A DNA stretch of 64,000 nucleotides from Mucilaginibacter mallensis. GTDB taxonomy: Bacteria; Bacteroidota; Bacteroidia; Sphingobacteriales; Sphingobacteriaceae. Under the pieces are notes generated by a model, which worked only from the letters and a program-made list of their open reading frames with translations, was not told the DNA's origin and searched no databases. The stretch's first letter is position 1; every line of letters begins with the position of its first letter. A program made the position numbers and the translations under genes. Where the stretch lies: NCBI RefSeq assembly GCF_900105165.1, contig NZ_LT629740.1, forward strand, positions 868,001-932,000, read 5' to 3'. Below are positions 63,973 through 64,000 of the stretch, piece by piece.

Positions 63973-64000
63973 AGTATCTTTTTGATACCAATAGTATGTA

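Overview
The window looks like a chromosome segment of a Bacteroidetes bacterium, most likely family Sphingobacteriaceae (Mucilaginibacter/Pedobacter type). The evidence is a SusC/SusD pair, promoters of the TAnnTTTG (-7) type, many Cys-lipoproteins and Gln-after-cleavage signal peptides, a sphingobacterial set of small families (DUF3823, DUF4142, DUF1003) and moderate GC. No phage, plasmid or CRISPR locus is visible.

Layout. 1-9344: a polysaccharide utilisation locus on the minus strand (SusC, SusD, DUF3823 lipoprotein, a duplicated-domain lipoprotein, a partial secreted protein at the left edge, and a GH99/GH71-like lipoprotein with a fascin-like trefoil). 10039-12293: an accessory patch with an S51 peptidase, a scar made of two gene-end fragments, and a DUF5343/HEPN pair that looks like a toxin or defence module. 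12585-19000: an RND tripartite efflux operon with its TetR regulator; matching palindromes lie in front of both. 19429-23672: HxlR regulator plus DinB protein, an EamA exporter, a sensor protein that has lost its kinase half, and a FabH-like ketosynthase. 23729-37873: TPR histidine kinase, EF-P, DoxX protein, aminopeptidase P, bestrophin, phosphoesterase and several unknown proteins. 37874-39681: gene-poor DNA rich in palindromic and inverted-repeat elements. 39682-46987: YdjM-like protein, cardiolipin synthase, a cytoplasmic HtrA-like protease, a cNMP-domain histidine kinase, a response regulator fused to a thioredoxin-reductase-like flavoprotein, and a thioredoxin-like protein. 47065-55812: VOC protein, polysaccharide deacetylase, Tat-exported phosphoesterase, then a LacI-controlled GH31/kinase/CBM9 operon. 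55896-58685: Lys/Ala/Pro-rich protein, a second HxlR locus, and a sterol-desaturase-type hydroxylase with two tiny membrane proteins. 59200-61765: a cysteine/sulfur cluster. 61926-63653: an ArgE-like deacetylase and a GNAT acetyltransferase.

The most striking region is 59,200-61,765. Two short minus-strand ORFs, at 59200-59289 and 61685-61765, encode leader-like peptides ending in Cys-Tyr-Cys-Cys-Cys and Cys-Cys-Cys followed directly by the stop codon. Their promoter regions are nearly identical. One leads into two tiny membrane proteins and the hydroxylase. The other leads into a beta-carbonic anhydrase followed within about 10 bases by two tRNA-Cys genes. Between them, on the other strand, a SAM-I riboswitch precedes a cysteine desulfurase. 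Together this looks like a cysteine-sensing attenuation system coupled to tRNA-Cys supply and sulfur mobilisation.

The window also carries several families of small non-coding elements: a palindromic repeat whose stem co-varies between copies, a 111-bp MITE present twice with 4-bp target duplications, a 0.56-kb element with 31-bp inverted ends into which one MITE has inserted, and a cruciform element with 21-27-bp perfect arms. Candidate operators could be matched to four local regulators (TetR, two HxlR, LacI).
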